Below are positions 18,058-29,024 of a stretch of DNA of 64,000 nucleotides, in pieces. The first letter of the stretch is position 1. Each line of letters begins with the position of its first letter. Below the pieces are notes generated by a model. The model was given only the letters and a program-made list of their open reading frames with translations, searched no databases and was not told the origin of the DNA. Source of the stretch: Sthenelais limicola (taxonomy: Eukaryota > Annelida > Polychaeta > Phyllodocida > Sigalionidae); contig OW804096.1 of assembly GCA_942159475.1 (NCBI GenBank), positions 13,069,871-13,133,870 of the forward strand, given 5' to 3'. Position numbers and translations under genes: made by a program.

Positions 18058-18829
18058 AATTTCCAAACCATGTGCTTCGCGCCTAGTTTTTAGCGAGATA
18101 ATTTTTAACTCTTTGTGTATTTCTTTTGTACTGGTGTACTTTGGTAGGTGCAATATTATTTTTAGCGCAGAGTTTTGCAGTGTCTGGAGCTTTTGAAGGT
18201 ATGCTTGGGTCGTAGAACCATAAAAAACATCGCCGTAATCAATTATTGGCAATATCATAGTTTTATAAATGAGTGATAAAGTTTTCTTACTACACGCTCC
18301 ATACAGTTTGGACATGGCCCCCACCCTAGATCTAACAGTGTTGATTTTTTTACACATGAATCTCTTATAGTTAAGCTGCCTATCAAGTTCAATTCCGAGG
18401 TATTTGTATGCTTCAACATCACCCATTATTTGATCATCGATGTTATATTGCACCACGTTTTTATGGTCAATCTTAGCCCTGATGGTTAGGCTTTTGCATT
18501 TCGAGATGTTAAGCGAGATTTTATTATTAGCACACCATTTTACTATGCTATCAAGATCTGTTTGGAGTGATTCAATCTTATTGGCCCCAAGGGCTCTATC
18601 ATCATATAATATAGTGTCGTCTGCAAATAACTGGATTTTGCTTGTTTTAACGACCTCAGGTAAATCATTAATGTATACACTGAATAGTAGTGGCCCCAAG
18701 GAGGTACCCTGGGGGACACCACATGTGACGGGTTTAAGGGAGGAGGATCCACCCCTCAGCACTACCCTCTGACGTCTGTCTGAAAGGTAGTTATTGAACC
18801 ATTGGTATGATTTCTGGTCTATTCCGTAG
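18058..18829 (-). pseudogene. LINE reverse transcriptase fragment
   Basis: An RT fragment of about 255 residues. In order it shows a WFNNYLSDRRQ block, the GVPQGTSLGPLLFSVYINDL motif, FADDT (catalytic Asp pair), a fingers/thumb region with YKYLGIELDRQLNYK, and DYGDVFYG. Upstream coding sequence is missing: the frame runs into family C sequence at 18831. Downstream it is cut by the hAT-like tip. No internal stop is visible, so decay is limited, but the gene is truncated and interrupted. Confidence 0.85.
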
Positions 18830-18830
18830 G

Positions 18831-18929
18831 TATGATCATAAACTGCCTCCCTCTCAGCTCTCCCGCCCTTGATATAACACTTTAAAGTGTTGATAAGGGC
18901 GTAAAGCCACCAATCTCACTCACTCACTC
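18831..18929 (-). mobile_element. Family C 5' half, split by the LINE
   Basis: Head and middle of a minus copy ending at ATGATCATA. It continues at 14995 on the other side of the LINE. Confidence 0.75.
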
Positions 18930-18939
18930 TTATTTTTGG

Positions 18940-19215
18940 TCTCTTGCCTCCAATTCTCTCTGTTGTTTCTCTTTTCTTCCCTTCTCTCTGTTATCCTGCT
19001 CCCTTTGATTTTTGTTCTTTCTTCCTTTTTCTTGTTTGCTCTCAGCTCTTTCTCTACCCTGTCAATCTGCACTGACCGTTTCTCTCTTTTCTTCTCTCCC
19101 TTCTGTCACTTCCTTTCTCTTTCTTTATTCTCCCCTTCTCTCCTCTACTCTTCTCTCCTCTACTCGTCCCTTCGTGTCCTTTCTCTTTGGAATCATTCTC
19201 TTCATCTCCTCCTTT
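18940..19215 (+). repeat. CT-rich tract
   Basis: Low-complexity pyrimidine sequence. The open frames across it are artefacts. Confidence 0.7.
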
Positions 19216-19221
19216 CATCTA

Positions 19222-19390
19222 TAAAATTATATATATATATATAATACTTTTATTCAGGATTAATATACAGTTACATTTGACTTGTTCATTATAGTATGAT
19301 CACTTAATAACATCAATTCTAATATCCAGGAAGTGGGTAAGGACATCTGCATTAATGCAGGTCTTCCAAACGACCTCCCATTAAATAATG
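19222..19390 (-). repeat. LINE 3'-end fragment
   Basis: Read on the minus strand, it ends in a TGAATAAAAG-type signal followed by a TATATA tail. An upstream GGAAGACCTGC block is shared with the 3' UTR of the LINE at 14996. Confidence 0.45.
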
Positions 19391-19511
19391 ATATAATATA
19401 ACAAAACAAAATAGGTCAATCCTCAGGCTGAAGACTAAGAGATTTATAGTTTTGATTTACCTGTTAACTCATCCAGCATTACCCCAGATCAGTTTAATTA
19501 TGTATCATGTG

Positions 19512-19735
19512 GATCAGATTTTCAGAAAATGTACAATTGGCAGCTGTACACATTTAGTATATTCTGCAACATTAGGCTGCAACTTAGTCAATGCTAGGTA
19601 AATTCGAGTATATTCGGCATTGCATTGATTCTACATTAGGTTGAACTGTATTTTGAACTTTATTTTCGTCTGAAATTTGGGTTATTTGAGAGGATTGGTG
19701 AAGTTGTATTGTATATTTTCTGAAAGTCTGACCCA
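19512..19735 (+). mobile_element. MITE-A, full copy
   Basis: Plus copy with TG on both outer sides and a small internal deletion in the GATTCTAGC region. Confidence 0.8.
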
Positions 19736-19970
19736 TGTATGTAATGATCTTATTTCCATATGGTACCACAGTTACATAAGTCAGAAAAGGGATTATTTAC
19801 TGCCTCCTGTGAAACTACACAGGTCTTCTTGTATGTTAATGATCAATTTAATCTAAATATTTATCTGGTGACATTGTTTCTTGCTATTTATAAGTATACG
19901 TACATTAATTCATAGGAACATTTTACTTATAGTGTTCTGATTCTTATATCAAATATTCAAATAATATACA

Positions 19971-20207
19971 TGGGTCAGATCATCAGAAAATGTACAATTG
20001 GCAACTCTACATATTTAGTAAATTCGGCTAAAATAGAATGAAAAGTGATAAATACTAGGCATATCCGAGTATATTCGGTATTGCGTTGATTATGGCTATC
20101 TTTTTGGCTATGGCGAACTGTATTTTGAACCTCATTTTCTGTCTTGAATTTGGGTTATATGAGAATATTGGTGAAGGTGAATTGTACCTTTTTGACAATC
20201 TGACCCA
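19971..20207 (+). mobile_element. MITE-A, full copy
   Basis: Plus copy with TGGGTCAGATCATCAG at the left. Confidence 0.8.
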
Positions 20208-20302
20208 TAACACAATACTAAAAACCATGTATAAGGACATGTACCTGGAAAGCTAAGGGATTTGGCCTGGATGAAGGTAAATATATCACTGGTAGAAATC
20301 CA

Positions 20303-20515
20303 GGGGTCCGTTGCATAACAAATCTTTCCTCAAGATTGTCCTCTCTTAGCTATACTACCTTTCCTAGCTATACTTGTAAGGAAGGACTTTTACAAAAGAA
20401 ATAAATGAAGACAAAGCTAATCTGTATTGCTACAGTAGGAATTTCCGACCTGGCCAAGGATAAATAGCTTACCAAGGAACATTTCAGGTAAGGATTTTGT
20501 TATGCAACATGCCCC
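20303..20515. mobile_element. MITE-F copy
   Basis: About 210 bp with inverted tips (GGGTCCGTTGCATAACAAATC; the right end reads GATTTTGTTATGCAAC). Internal TAAGGAAGG/CCTTGG blocks are weakly self-complementary. Another copy lies at 35846. GTTGCATAAC-tipped MITEs are widespread in invertebrate genomes. Confidence 0.65.
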
Positions 20516-20754
20516 ATTCACTAGTAGATATCCAGGCCACTGAAGCAAGCATCTGTTTATCTGGGGCTTTGAAGTTTTTGACATTTTTGTGTATAGACAA
20601 GTGCCTTCGGCACTTGGATTGTAGAGGCAGTTGTGTTTCTACTTCTTATAGGAATCCAACAATTTACTGGATGTTTATTTTAATTTGGAGATATTAATTT
20701 GATTGCCAAAAATTGCTAAAATCACAGGGGGCCTACGTCTGGGTAGTAGGCCTA

Positions 20755-20960
20755 AGGTGTAGAAGGCAGAGAGAGGGAGGGACAGAGAGAGAGGAGGAGG
20801 AGAAGAGAGGGAGAGGAGAGAGGAGGATGACTGATATAATAGGGTTTCATGGAAACAAATTTGCACTCCCCCCCCCCCCACACACACACACCTATACATC
20901 TATCAATTTTCCTTCTCCTCCCCCTCCCCGACTACCTCCCTTGCTCTCCCTCCCCTTTAA
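20755..20960. repeat. GA tract then C-rich tract
   Basis: A purine-rich run (20760-20826) is followed by poly-C, (CA)n and CT-rich sequence. No gene is recognised in 20516-21040. Confidence 0.6.
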
Positions 20961-21056
20961 TTCCCCCTCCTTAATAATACTAATAATAATGAGTAATGTG
21001 TGGATTATTATTAATAATGAGTAATGTGTGGACAGACATTCTTTCATAAAAAAAAA

Positions 21057-21315
21057 TCGTAAAAAAATGTTGGTCGTAAAAAGTTAGTCGAAAAAAAGTT
21101 GGTCATTAAAAAAGTTGGGTCGTAAAAAAGTTGGGTAGTAAAAAAAGTTGGCAGGTCGTAAAAAAGTTGGGTCGAAAAAAAAATTTGGTCGTAAAAATAG
21201 TAAGTCGAAAAAAAGTTGGTCGTAAAAAAAAGTTGGTCGAAATAAAGTTGGTCGAAATAAAGTTGGTCGGAAAAAAATGTTTCAGAAAAAAGTTGGTTGA
21301 AAATAAAGTTGGTCA
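21057..21315 (+). repeat. GTCGTAAAA / AAGTTGGTCG minisatellite
   Basis: An irregular tandem array of 16-19 bp units of the form AAAAAAGTTGGTCGTAA, with variation in A-run length and TCGT/TCGA. The motif GTCGTAAAA also recurs at 1462-1484 and 31948-31995. Confidence 0.75.
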
Positions 21316-21480
21316 CACCCCCTTCACCTCTTCACCCCCCTGCATATGGGCCTCCCACATGTTTGCATTGGCATTAGTTTCCTTTCCCATGTCTCAGAGG
21401 CCCCCCCCCCCCCCCCACAGGGAATTAGTGAAATGGTGCATTCGGTGCACACTGAACCTACCCGAATGCAACCACTAAAG

Positions 21481-21700
21481 GTCTGGGTAGTGAGTTACGT
21501 AATCCTCTAAACGGTGTGACGTCATAGGTTGTTTACAAACACTCTCGCCACTCTCGCACTCCCGGGAGTGGAGGGTTCACCGAGCCGTAACGAATCTCGT
21601 ATGCTGCGAGTTTCCACGAGTACGCAAAACTCGAGGAAAGGACGATTTCATTGTATAGGCTACTATGAGTACAGTCTTTCCACGAAATTGCCAGGGAATA
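21481..21700. promoter_or_regulatory. Candidate cis-regulatory islet
   Basis: A non-repetitive, CpG-containing segment. Within 45 bases it has TTACGTAA (21495-21502, PAR-bZIP type), the full palindromic CRE TGACGTCA (21517-21524) and a TTGTTTACAAAC forkhead-type site (about 21528-21539). No adjacent gene can be assigned. Confidence 0.35.
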
Positions 21701-21714
21701 TATATATGTGCATA

Positions 21715-21950
21715 TGGGTCAGATTTTCAAAAAATGTACAATTGGCAGCTGTACACATTTAGTTAATTCTGTTAATAACGTTGTAATTTGGTCAATACTA
21801 GGTAATTTCGAGTATATTCGGCATTGCATTGATTCTAGCAAGCTATTTGGTTAGGTTGAACTGTATTATGAAAGTCATTTTTGTCTTAAATCTGCGTTAT
21901 TTGAGAGGATTGGTGAAGGGGAATTGTACATTTTCTGTCGATTTCACCCA
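21715..21950 (+). mobile_element. MITE-A, full copy
   Basis: Plus copy whose right end is the GATTTCACCCA subfamily variant. Confidence 0.8.
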
Positions 21951-22065
21951 TATAGTAAAACTTCTATTGTAGGTATACATGGGTCTGTGGCCAAGTGTCT
22001 ATAAGAGGGAGGTGTTCGGATTAAAGAGGGGTCGCTATCATGGATGTCAGGAAGTAGAGGGTTTC

Positions 22066-22625
22066 CTATTCTACCCGCTCTCTCTGTTCCCCCTCTCTCC
22101 TCTGTCCCTCCTCTCTCTCTCGTTCTCTCTCCCCATGTTTTTTCTTTCACTCCCCTCTTCTTTTCCTCCCCCAACCTCTTCCTCTGCATCTCTCTACCCT
22201 GTCTCTCCCTCTCTTCCTCCAAATCTCCACCCTCTTTCTCTCGCCTCTAACTCTATTCTCTCTTTTCTCTCTCTCCCTCCCTCTCTTCCTCGTCACCTCT
22301 CTACCCTCTATCTCTCTCTCCTCTCTACCAGTCTCCTCTAGCTCTCTTCTTTTACCGGTCTCTCTCCCTCCACCTCTTCCTCCAAATATCTCTCCCTCTC
22401 TCTCCTCTCTCCCTCCCTCTCTTCCTCTTCATCTCGCTATACCCTCTATCTCTCCCTCTCTCTCCTCTCTCTCTCCCTCCCTCTCTTCCTCTTCATCTCT
22501 CTACCCTCTACCTCTCCCTCTAACTCTATCCTCTCTCTCCCCCTTTCTGTCTCTCCTCTCTACCTCCCCGGGCTCCCTCCTTCTGTCTCTCCTCTCCCTC
22601 GCCATCTCCCCCCTCTCCCTGGAAA
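22066..22625 (+). repeat. CT-rich tract
   Basis: Long imperfect (CT)n/(CCT)n low-complexity DNA. The open frames in both directions are artefacts. Confidence 0.75.
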
Positions 22626-22639
22626 GCAAATGTAGTTTT

Positions 22640-22992
22640 TGGTGGCCCTTGATCCTGTATGTTGTATACTCGGCCAGGGATCCGAGACGAATAATAGAGA
22701 GATTTAGCAAACACAACGCACCAACAATTATTATTATTATTATTGTATTGTGTCACACTATCAACTTATTTTTTATTGTGTCCAACTTATTTTTATTGTG
22801 TATTACCATGTGTCGTATCATCCATTATATGTTTTAGATAGTTGTGTTAGTTCATTTTTTTAAACTTGTTAATGTAGAATGCAGCAGCAGGTAGAAGGCC
22901 ACAATTTACTAGTGTTACCTGTTCTCCACTGTTTTATTGTGATTCATGTCTTGAGATGCTGGATAAATAAAATCTTTAAAAAAAACAACCCA
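22640..22992 (+). other. Possible retroposed 3' end
   Basis: A non-coding segment with an (ATT)n run, ending in AATAAAATC followed by an A-rich tail near 22965-22992. This could be the 3' end of a LINE or a processed transcript. Confidence 0.3.
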
Positions 22993-22996
22993 AAAA

Positions 22997-23157
22997 CACT
23001 AACGCATCCACTAACTATCAGTACATTAATTATTACCGGTGTGGGGATATCTCGAGAGGCCTGCAATGCAGATGCCCTCGGATTAGCACCTCTCGAGATA
23101 TCTCCACTGCGGTAACAATGTACTAATAGTCAGTGGATCATGAACCATGCGTTAGTG
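22997..23157. mobile_element. Palindromic miniature element
   Basis: Arms of about 60-70 bases. The outer CACTAACGCAT pairs with ATGCGTTAGTG and the inner GATATCTCGAGAGG pairs with CCTCTCGAGATATC. The centre is 29 bases and one arm carries an extra block of about 10 bases. It is non-coding. Confidence 0.7.
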
Positions 23158-23287
23158 ATGTGTTGGTGCGTTGTGGTTGCTGAATCTCCCTATTATCTCC
23201 CTATTATAGTTTACTAACAGACCGAAAAAGTGAAGTGCGTCATCTTCACCTCGTTCCCTATAGACCCTTCTTTCATCTTACATGGTA

Positions 23288-23400
23288 AATTTGTGAATTT
23301 ATACTAGGTACATTTGAATATATGTGGTATTGCGTTGATTCACACAATGTACTTTGTTATGTTGGACTGTATTTTGAACCTTATTTTTGTCTCAAATTTA
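23288..23400 (+). repeat. MITE-A fragment
   Basis: Central part of a plus copy without termini. Confidence 0.6.
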
Positions 23401-23449
23401 GATTATCTTACATTCTCCTCTTCAATAACATACATGTATATCCCTAATT

Positions 23450-23825
23450 CTTGTCTAGCTTCCTACCATCTTTCTGCTCTTGTATACCTCTCCTCCTATT
23501 CCATTCTTTCAGCCACTCTCTACTCCCTCCCCATTTCCTTCCTTTTCTCTCAGTCAACTCTCGCTTTTATTCTATTTTTCTTTTACTTTGCTCCAGCACC
23601 CCCTTTCGCGGAATTACTCTCCTTGTTTTTCCTTTCTCCCTCTCTCTCTCCCTCTTTCTCTCCCTCTCTCTCTCTCTCTTCTTTCTCCAACTCTCTTGTG
23701 TCCTCCCCTCGCTCCTCACTCTCTTTCCTCATAACGGCCCTCCCCCACTCTCCTCTCCTCTCCAACACCTCTCCCTCTCTGCCTCTCCTCCTCCCCTCTC
23801 CACATTCTGTCTCTCTTTCTCATAT
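23450..23825 (+). repeat. CT-rich tract
   Basis: Low-complexity pyrimidine sequence preceding a family C copy. It contains overlapping artefactual open frames. Confidence 0.7.
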
Positions 23826-23860
23826 ATCATATATATATATCAAATTCCAACATCACTGTT

Positions 23861-24042
23861 TGTCCTGGGTAAGACCATAAAGTGCCTTTCTGTCTCTTTT
23901 CTCTGTCTCTCTCTTCCTTCTTCTCTATCTCTATTTCCTGGGTATGACCATAAACTGCCTCCCTTTCAGCTCTCCCGCCCTTGATATAACACTTCAAAGT
24001 GTTGATAAGGGCGTAAAGCAACCAATCTCACTCACTCACTCA
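23861..24042 (-). mobile_element. Family C retroposon
   Basis: Nearly full minus copy from GTCCTGGGTAAGACC to the CACTCACTCACT head, with CT-rich tracts on both sides. Confidence 0.75.
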
Positions 24043-24400
24043 CCTCTCCCCTTTCTCCCTCTCCTCCACCCCTTCCCCACTCTCTCCCTCTTTCTCTCCC
24101 TCTCTCTCTCTTCTTTCTCCAACTCTCTTGTCTCTTCCCCTCGCTCCTCTCTCTCCTTCCTCATAAAGCCCTCCCCCACTCTCCCCTCCTCTCCAACACC
24201 TCTCCCTCTCTGCCTCTCTCCCACTCTCTCCCTCTCTCCCCCTCTGCCTCTCCTCCCTTCTCCAATCTCTCAACCTCTCTCCCCCTCTGCCTCTCCTCCC
24301 TTCTCCAATCTCTCAACCTCTCTCCCTCTCCTCCTCCCCCTCTCTACTCTCTCTCTCCTCCTCCCCCCCCCCTTCTCCACATTCTCAACCACTCTCACCT
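24043..24400 (+). repeat. CT-rich tract
   Basis: Low-complexity pyrimidine sequence; the following GA tract at 24660 is its rough complement in composition. Confidence 0.7.
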
Positions 24401-24625
24401 CGTCCCAGATCCAAAACCTGCAGAGAGCGGCAGCGCGCCATTAAAGTAAAACACAAACACCATCCATCAACAGTTTTCAACAACTATTTGGTAATTTGAC
24501 ATTTTTTGCCTGGAATTACATTGCACATTCATTTCAGCTGGCATTCTTTGCACAGGTTTTATGTCCTGATTGCGGTCTGTGTGACGACATACCGACAATC
24601 AGCCCTTTCTAATGAGAGATAACGA

Positions 24626-24626
<1 letters not shown>

Positions 24627-24659
<33 letters not shown>
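24627..24659 (+). repeat. Poly-G run of 33
   Basis: An uninterrupted run of 33 G, expected to form G-quadruplexes and to be length-variable. Confidence 0.85.
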
Positions 24660-24660
<1 letters not shown>

Positions 24661-24900
24661 GGGGCAAGGGCAGAGGAGGGGCAGGAGAGAGAGAATAAAG
24701 AGGGGGAAAGGGGGAGGATAGAGGGGGAGGCGGAGTGAGAGGAGAAAGAGGGGGAGAGATAAAGAGGGGAGAGGCGACGTAGAGGAACAGAGGGAGAGGG
24801 GGAGAGGCAGAGGGGGGACAGGCAGAGAGGGAGGAGTGAGAGGAGAAATAGGGGGGGAGGGGAGAGGATAAAGGGGGAAAAGGGGAGGGGGGGGCTACTT
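24660..24900 (+). repeat. GA/GGGA-rich tract
   Basis: Purine-rich low-complexity DNA directly following the G run. Confidence 0.75.
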
Positions 24901-26156
24901 ATTCAAAGGGAGAGTTTATCGGCTGCAATGCGGTAAATGCCCTATAATGATGAGGGTGGTTTACCAGATTTATACTAATATCTTTACAATATGCGGTCTA
25001 GACACATTAGTCTAGAGGACCACATACTTGTCAACCTTTTACTTACAAAAACATTCTCACCACTAATCTAACCCTCGGGCCTCAGAAAGGAATACATTTA
25101 ATAAGTTTTCTGTTTCTCCCTCTTCGAATTTAAGTTCTGGTAGTTATTTCTTTTGTGTCTTTTGTTCATCTCAGAATAAAGCACCCGGACATCGATTTGA
25201 ACCCAATAACCTGCAGAGCTTGATAATGTAATACACGATTTTTCAATTTAATTTAATTTAAAACTAAGAAACCGGGACCAGCATTAACGTCATTATTATA
25301 TTATGGAAAATGGGTGAATTTAGTATCTGTGTTAGGGGAGTAGACTTAGGGGGAATGGTAGGACTTAGGTGGTTAAGTTGGGGGGGGGGGGGGGGTGAGG
25401 GGGCGGGGGCGGGGGGAGTGCAGTAAGTCATTCTGGGTAATGCACACACAGGTGGTTCAATACATTGGTATTAATGATTATATTATATGCGGTGGAGACG
25501 CATTAATCAAGGTTGTGGGATTTAGGAGAACGTCATTGTTATAACTATCACTAAAACCTAATGATGCCATTATTCTGGGATCTGAGAATTTAGTGGCCTT
25601 ATACCAACGATCCTATAGCTACACAAAGATATGTAACTCTCACTCTCTGTCTCCCTTTCTCATCCTCTTCCTCTCCCTCTCTTTCTCTCCCTCTCTCCCT
25701 CTCTCAGATAGATCTTATTTCATTATTTTAATATTTGAATCTGGCTTTGGTTCCAGAAAAAGTGGATATAGCTGTCTAAATAATGATATACAATCATAAA
25801 CTATGACAGGAGTTTAGCGGGGGGGGGGGGTATGTACCCCACCCCCGCCCCCTTGCTGTTCAGCCCAAGGCATAGGTATTTTGTAGAATGATAAAAGATG
25901 ATGGCATTGGATCCCGGCAGAGATCAAAGAATGTGTGATTAGATGAACGTTTTGGTAAAACTGACAAATGTGCTATAGATCATTGGGGACTTTTATTACC
26001 CGGGGCGTGTTGGTTCCCCGAATTTGTTTATATTTATTAGGATTACATTCCTAGACCTAAAATATTCTCTCTTCATTCTCAGGTTATTGCTAGTTAAATT
26101 GGGAGCTGTCAAAGATGCGTTATCGTAAAACGAGCCACATGCAAAGGTAAGACAAC
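24901..26156. other. Intergenic, with G runs
   Basis: No gene is supported. It contains G runs at about 25380-25395 and 25819-25830, a CT patch at 25630-25706, and near 25195-25215 (minus strand) a GGGTTCAAATCGATG stretch that resembles a tRNA B box without a credible tRNA fold. Confidence 0.45.
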
Positions 26157-26366
26157 AGACTAGGCCCAAAGATGAGAGAGTCCCTTCAAACGGAGGGAAA
26201 GCCTCTGGTCTCAGACCGCAAAGTGTCATTATAAGTCCATTAACACCGCAAAAAGGCATTATAATCCGATAAGAACGCCTGGTCAGGCCAGGAAACCGAT
26301 TAGCGAAGTGGGCGTCCAATCACTGACATACTATTCTTATCTGATCTGAGGGTTTGGGCCTTGACT
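26157..26366 (+). mobile_element. MITE-B, full copy
   Basis: A single-ended copy without terminal array. Confidence 0.7.
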
Positions 26367-26409
26367 GCATGGACAAGACAAGATCCAATAATCCAACTGT
26401 AAAACTGGA

Positions 26410-26545
26410 ATGCCCTCAATATCAATAGGGGAATTGTATGTATGCCATCTTGAATCTCGATTCACATGCAATTATGGGAGTTGTATGTCAACGTAAAGGC
26501 TAAAGAAAACATGTTATATTTAGCATGGAATATTTAACTGTCTGA
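26410..26545 (+). repeat. Family H arm
   Basis: GCCATCTTGAATCTCGATTC and CACATGCAATTATGGGA match the arms of the inverted-repeat element at 55355. Confidence 0.5.
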
Positions 26546-26567
26546 TCTCATGTAAATATCATTTTGT

Positions 26568-26761
26568 TTCTCTTCTGTCTCCCTCTCTTCCCCTCCCTCT
26601 CTTCCTCTCATTCTCTTCCTCTCCTTTCTCTCCTGTCGTCCTCTCCCTCTCCTCTCTCTCCTCTCGTCCCTCTCTCTCTTCTTCTCCTCTCCTCTCTCTC
26701 CTCTCTCTCCTCACTCTCCTCTCTCTCCTCCTCACTCTCTTCCTCTCCTCTCTCTCCTCTC

Positions 26762-26791
<30 letters not shown>
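26568..26791 (+). repeat. (CT)n-rich tract
   Basis: CT and TCTCC repeats ending in a pure (CT)n run of about 28 bases. Confidence 0.8.
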
Positions 26792-26793
<2 letters not shown>

Positions 26794-27253
26794 GCATTAA
26801 ATGGTGATGCCTAATTGATGATTTCAACTTGATGATTTAAAAAATATGTTCAGAGGTTGGGATGCAAGTTTCTAAACGTTTCCAAAAAATGTATAACATC
26901 TCATCTCACCTAAGTAAAATAAACAATAACAACAACAACAACAAGACTTAGAGTAACCAAATCAAATCAAAGTTATCCATCTGCAGCGAGGCAGAGCTCT
27001 TAACGTGTAATGAATGGCTTGATACCTCTTCCTCTTCCATGGTTCAATGGTAAGTTCGCATAATAACAAACCATCCTAAGAACCCATTGCTTTGATTCAT
27101 TTATTTCGTATTCGATCAAAGCACCCTCAGTGACAATTATACCAACAATTATACCAAATAGCACTATCAATTACCTCAGCAATTTTCAATTAATATCAAC
27201 GAAAACGAATCGAAATGTTATTTTATATCCAAACGCATCGTAGCAATTACAAT
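26792..27253. other. AT-rich intergenic DNA
   Basis: No gene is recognised; it includes a short (CAA)n run near 26928-26943. Confidence 0.5.
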
Positions 27254-27490
27254 ATGGGTGAAATCGCCAGAAAATGTACAATTCACCTTCACCAATCCTC
27301 TCAAATAACCCAGATTTCAGACAAAAATAAAGTTCAAAACACAATTCAACCTAACCAAACAGATTGCTAGAATCAATGCAATGCCAAATATACTCGAATT
27401 AGCAAGTATTGACCAAATTACAGCATAATTTAGCAGAACTTACTAAATGTATACAGCTGCCTATTGTACATTTTCTGACAATCTGACCCA
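27254..27490 (-). mobile_element. MITE-A, full copy
   Basis: Minus copy with the GGGTGAAATCGCCAG end variant. Confidence 0.8.
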
Positions 27491-27703
27491 ATAGACCGTC
27501 TATTGTACCCAGGGTTAAGCGCTGTGTGGATGCGTGTATTAGAGGCATGATCATGTTACCTTTAACAGTCGCACATGTACATTGGAGACTATAATTGTAA
27601 GAACACATGTTCTTTGTCATTATCACATGATCAGATGTCTACACCCATTGTGTGGCAGGGACAATGGGCTGAGCTGGAGAGAGAGGGATATAGAGGCACA
27701 TTC

Positions 27704-27748
27704 AGTCTAAGCCCAAAGTTGAGAGAGTCCCTTCAAACGAAGGAAAGC
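27704..27748 (+). repeat. MITE-B terminal fragment
   Basis: Left 45 bases of a copy. Confidence 0.55.
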
Positions 27749-27891
27749 CTGGCAAATGGGCATCACTTTTTTCAATAAAACGTTGTTAAAAATGTCCAAC
27801 TTACCAATAAAAGGCCTTTGTAATTCTTATTCTTGTCATTATCTTTGTCAGACTAACAACCAGCCTAGGAAAAGATGTGATTTGAATGTTC

Positions 27892-28109
27892 AGTCTAGGC
27901 TCAAAGTTGACAGAGTCCCTTCAAACGAAGGGAAAGCCTCTCGCCTCAAACCACAAAATACCATAACAATTTCATTAACACCCGCAACATTATGCCATTA
28001 TATTCACATTAAAACCCTAGTCCTAGGCAGGGAAACCGATTAGCGAAGTAGGCGTCCTGTATCACTGACATACGATTCTTATCTGATCTGAGGGTTTGGA
28101 CCTAGACTG
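27892..28109 (+). mobile_element. MITE-B, full copy
   Basis: Well-preserved copy with AGTCTAGG at the left and CCTAGACT at the right. Confidence 0.75.
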
Positions 28110-28373
28110 AATCAGTAGATGCCCTTGCAGTGGATCATGAATATAAAAAGAGAGTATGTGAGAAACAAAGCATCTTATGGTCGGAAAGTATCGGTCGTAC
28201 AGCAAACGTGAAGAGAATACAAATACCTATTTTTAATTCCTGAATTTTTTTTTGTTTTTTTTTAAAGAAAAAGAAAAAAAGACCTATTTTGATGTAAATG
28301 ATTGGAGCTGTGGGTTAGGGCTAAAACTGCGAAATAAATGACAATGTTGTTTTTAAAAAAAGTAATGATTTGT

Positions 28374-28621
28374 CGGGTCAAGTCTCCAGAAAACGTACAA
28401 TTGACCTTCACCAATCCCCTCCAATAACCCAAATTTAAGACGAAATCAGGTTCAAAATACGGTTCAACATAACCAGAGAGATTACTTAAATGAATACAAT
28501 ACAGAATACACTCAGATATACCTAGTATTTATTAATTTTTCACTCTAATTTGGATGGCAGGATGGCAGGATTTGAGAAATGTGTAGAACTGTAGATTGTG
28601 CATTTTCTGAAAATCTGACCC
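28374..28621 (-). mobile_element. MITE-A, full copy
   Basis: Minus copy of the subfamily with TACAGTTCTACAC-like inner end; it has a short GATGGCAG duplication. Confidence 0.75.
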
Positions 28622-28794
28622 TGTTATGCAACGGGCACCAGTAGGCCAAGTAACAGGGAGAACAAAGAAGTCATGGTTCCTGTTGGCCTCCTATCTAGCT
28701 ATAGATAGGCTGATGACAGATAGGGCCCCGCCCTGATAAGGACATCAGAGGTAAGGCCAGATCATAGTCTTCTGGCTTTATTTTAAAAGAAAGG

Positions 28795-28949
28795 GTGAGT
28801 GAGTGAGTGAGAATGGTTGCTTTACGCCCTTATCAACACATTTAAATGGTTATATCAAGGGCGGGAGAGCTGAGAGGGAGGCAATTTATGATCATACCCA
28901 GGAAATAGAGATTGAGAAGAAGGGAGAGAGAGACAGAGAAAAAAGAAAG
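28795..28949 (+). mobile_element. Family C retroposon, 3' truncated
   Basis: Plus copy with full head; it lacks the ACCCAGGACC end. Confidence 0.7.
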
Positions 28950-28988
28950 GGGACATAGGGGCAGTGATATTGGTAGGTATAGACAAAA

Positions 28989-29024
28989 TTGAGCCTGTTT
29001 GTACATTTTCTGAGGATCTTACAC
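28989..29024 (-). repeat. MITE-A terminal fragment
   Basis: About 36 bases, recognised from TTGTACATTTTCTGAGGATCT. Confidence 0.5.

Larger units (their letters stand above)
14996..18830 (-). mobile_element. 5'-truncated non-LTR retrotransposon (LINE)
   Basis: A minus-strand LINE fragment with RT domain, C-terminal region and 3' UTR ending GAATAAAAATCC followed by a TATATATA tail. The coding style (GVPQG, YINDLP, FADDT and a C-terminal PNLWNSLPSEV) matches the CR1/L2/Jockey group. The 5' part is missing, as usual for target-primed reverse transcription. It lies inside a family C copy and is interrupted at 15909-18057 by a hAT-like element. Confidence 0.8.

Noticed and set aside
22044..24444. 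Several open frames of 60-190 codons in CT-rich DNA
   Set aside because: Low-complexity composition, no start context, no domain, and overlapping frames.
25185..25260. tRNA-like B box on the minus strand
   Set aside because: A GGGTTCAAATCGATG match exists, but no A box, acceptor stem or cloverleaf can be drawn.
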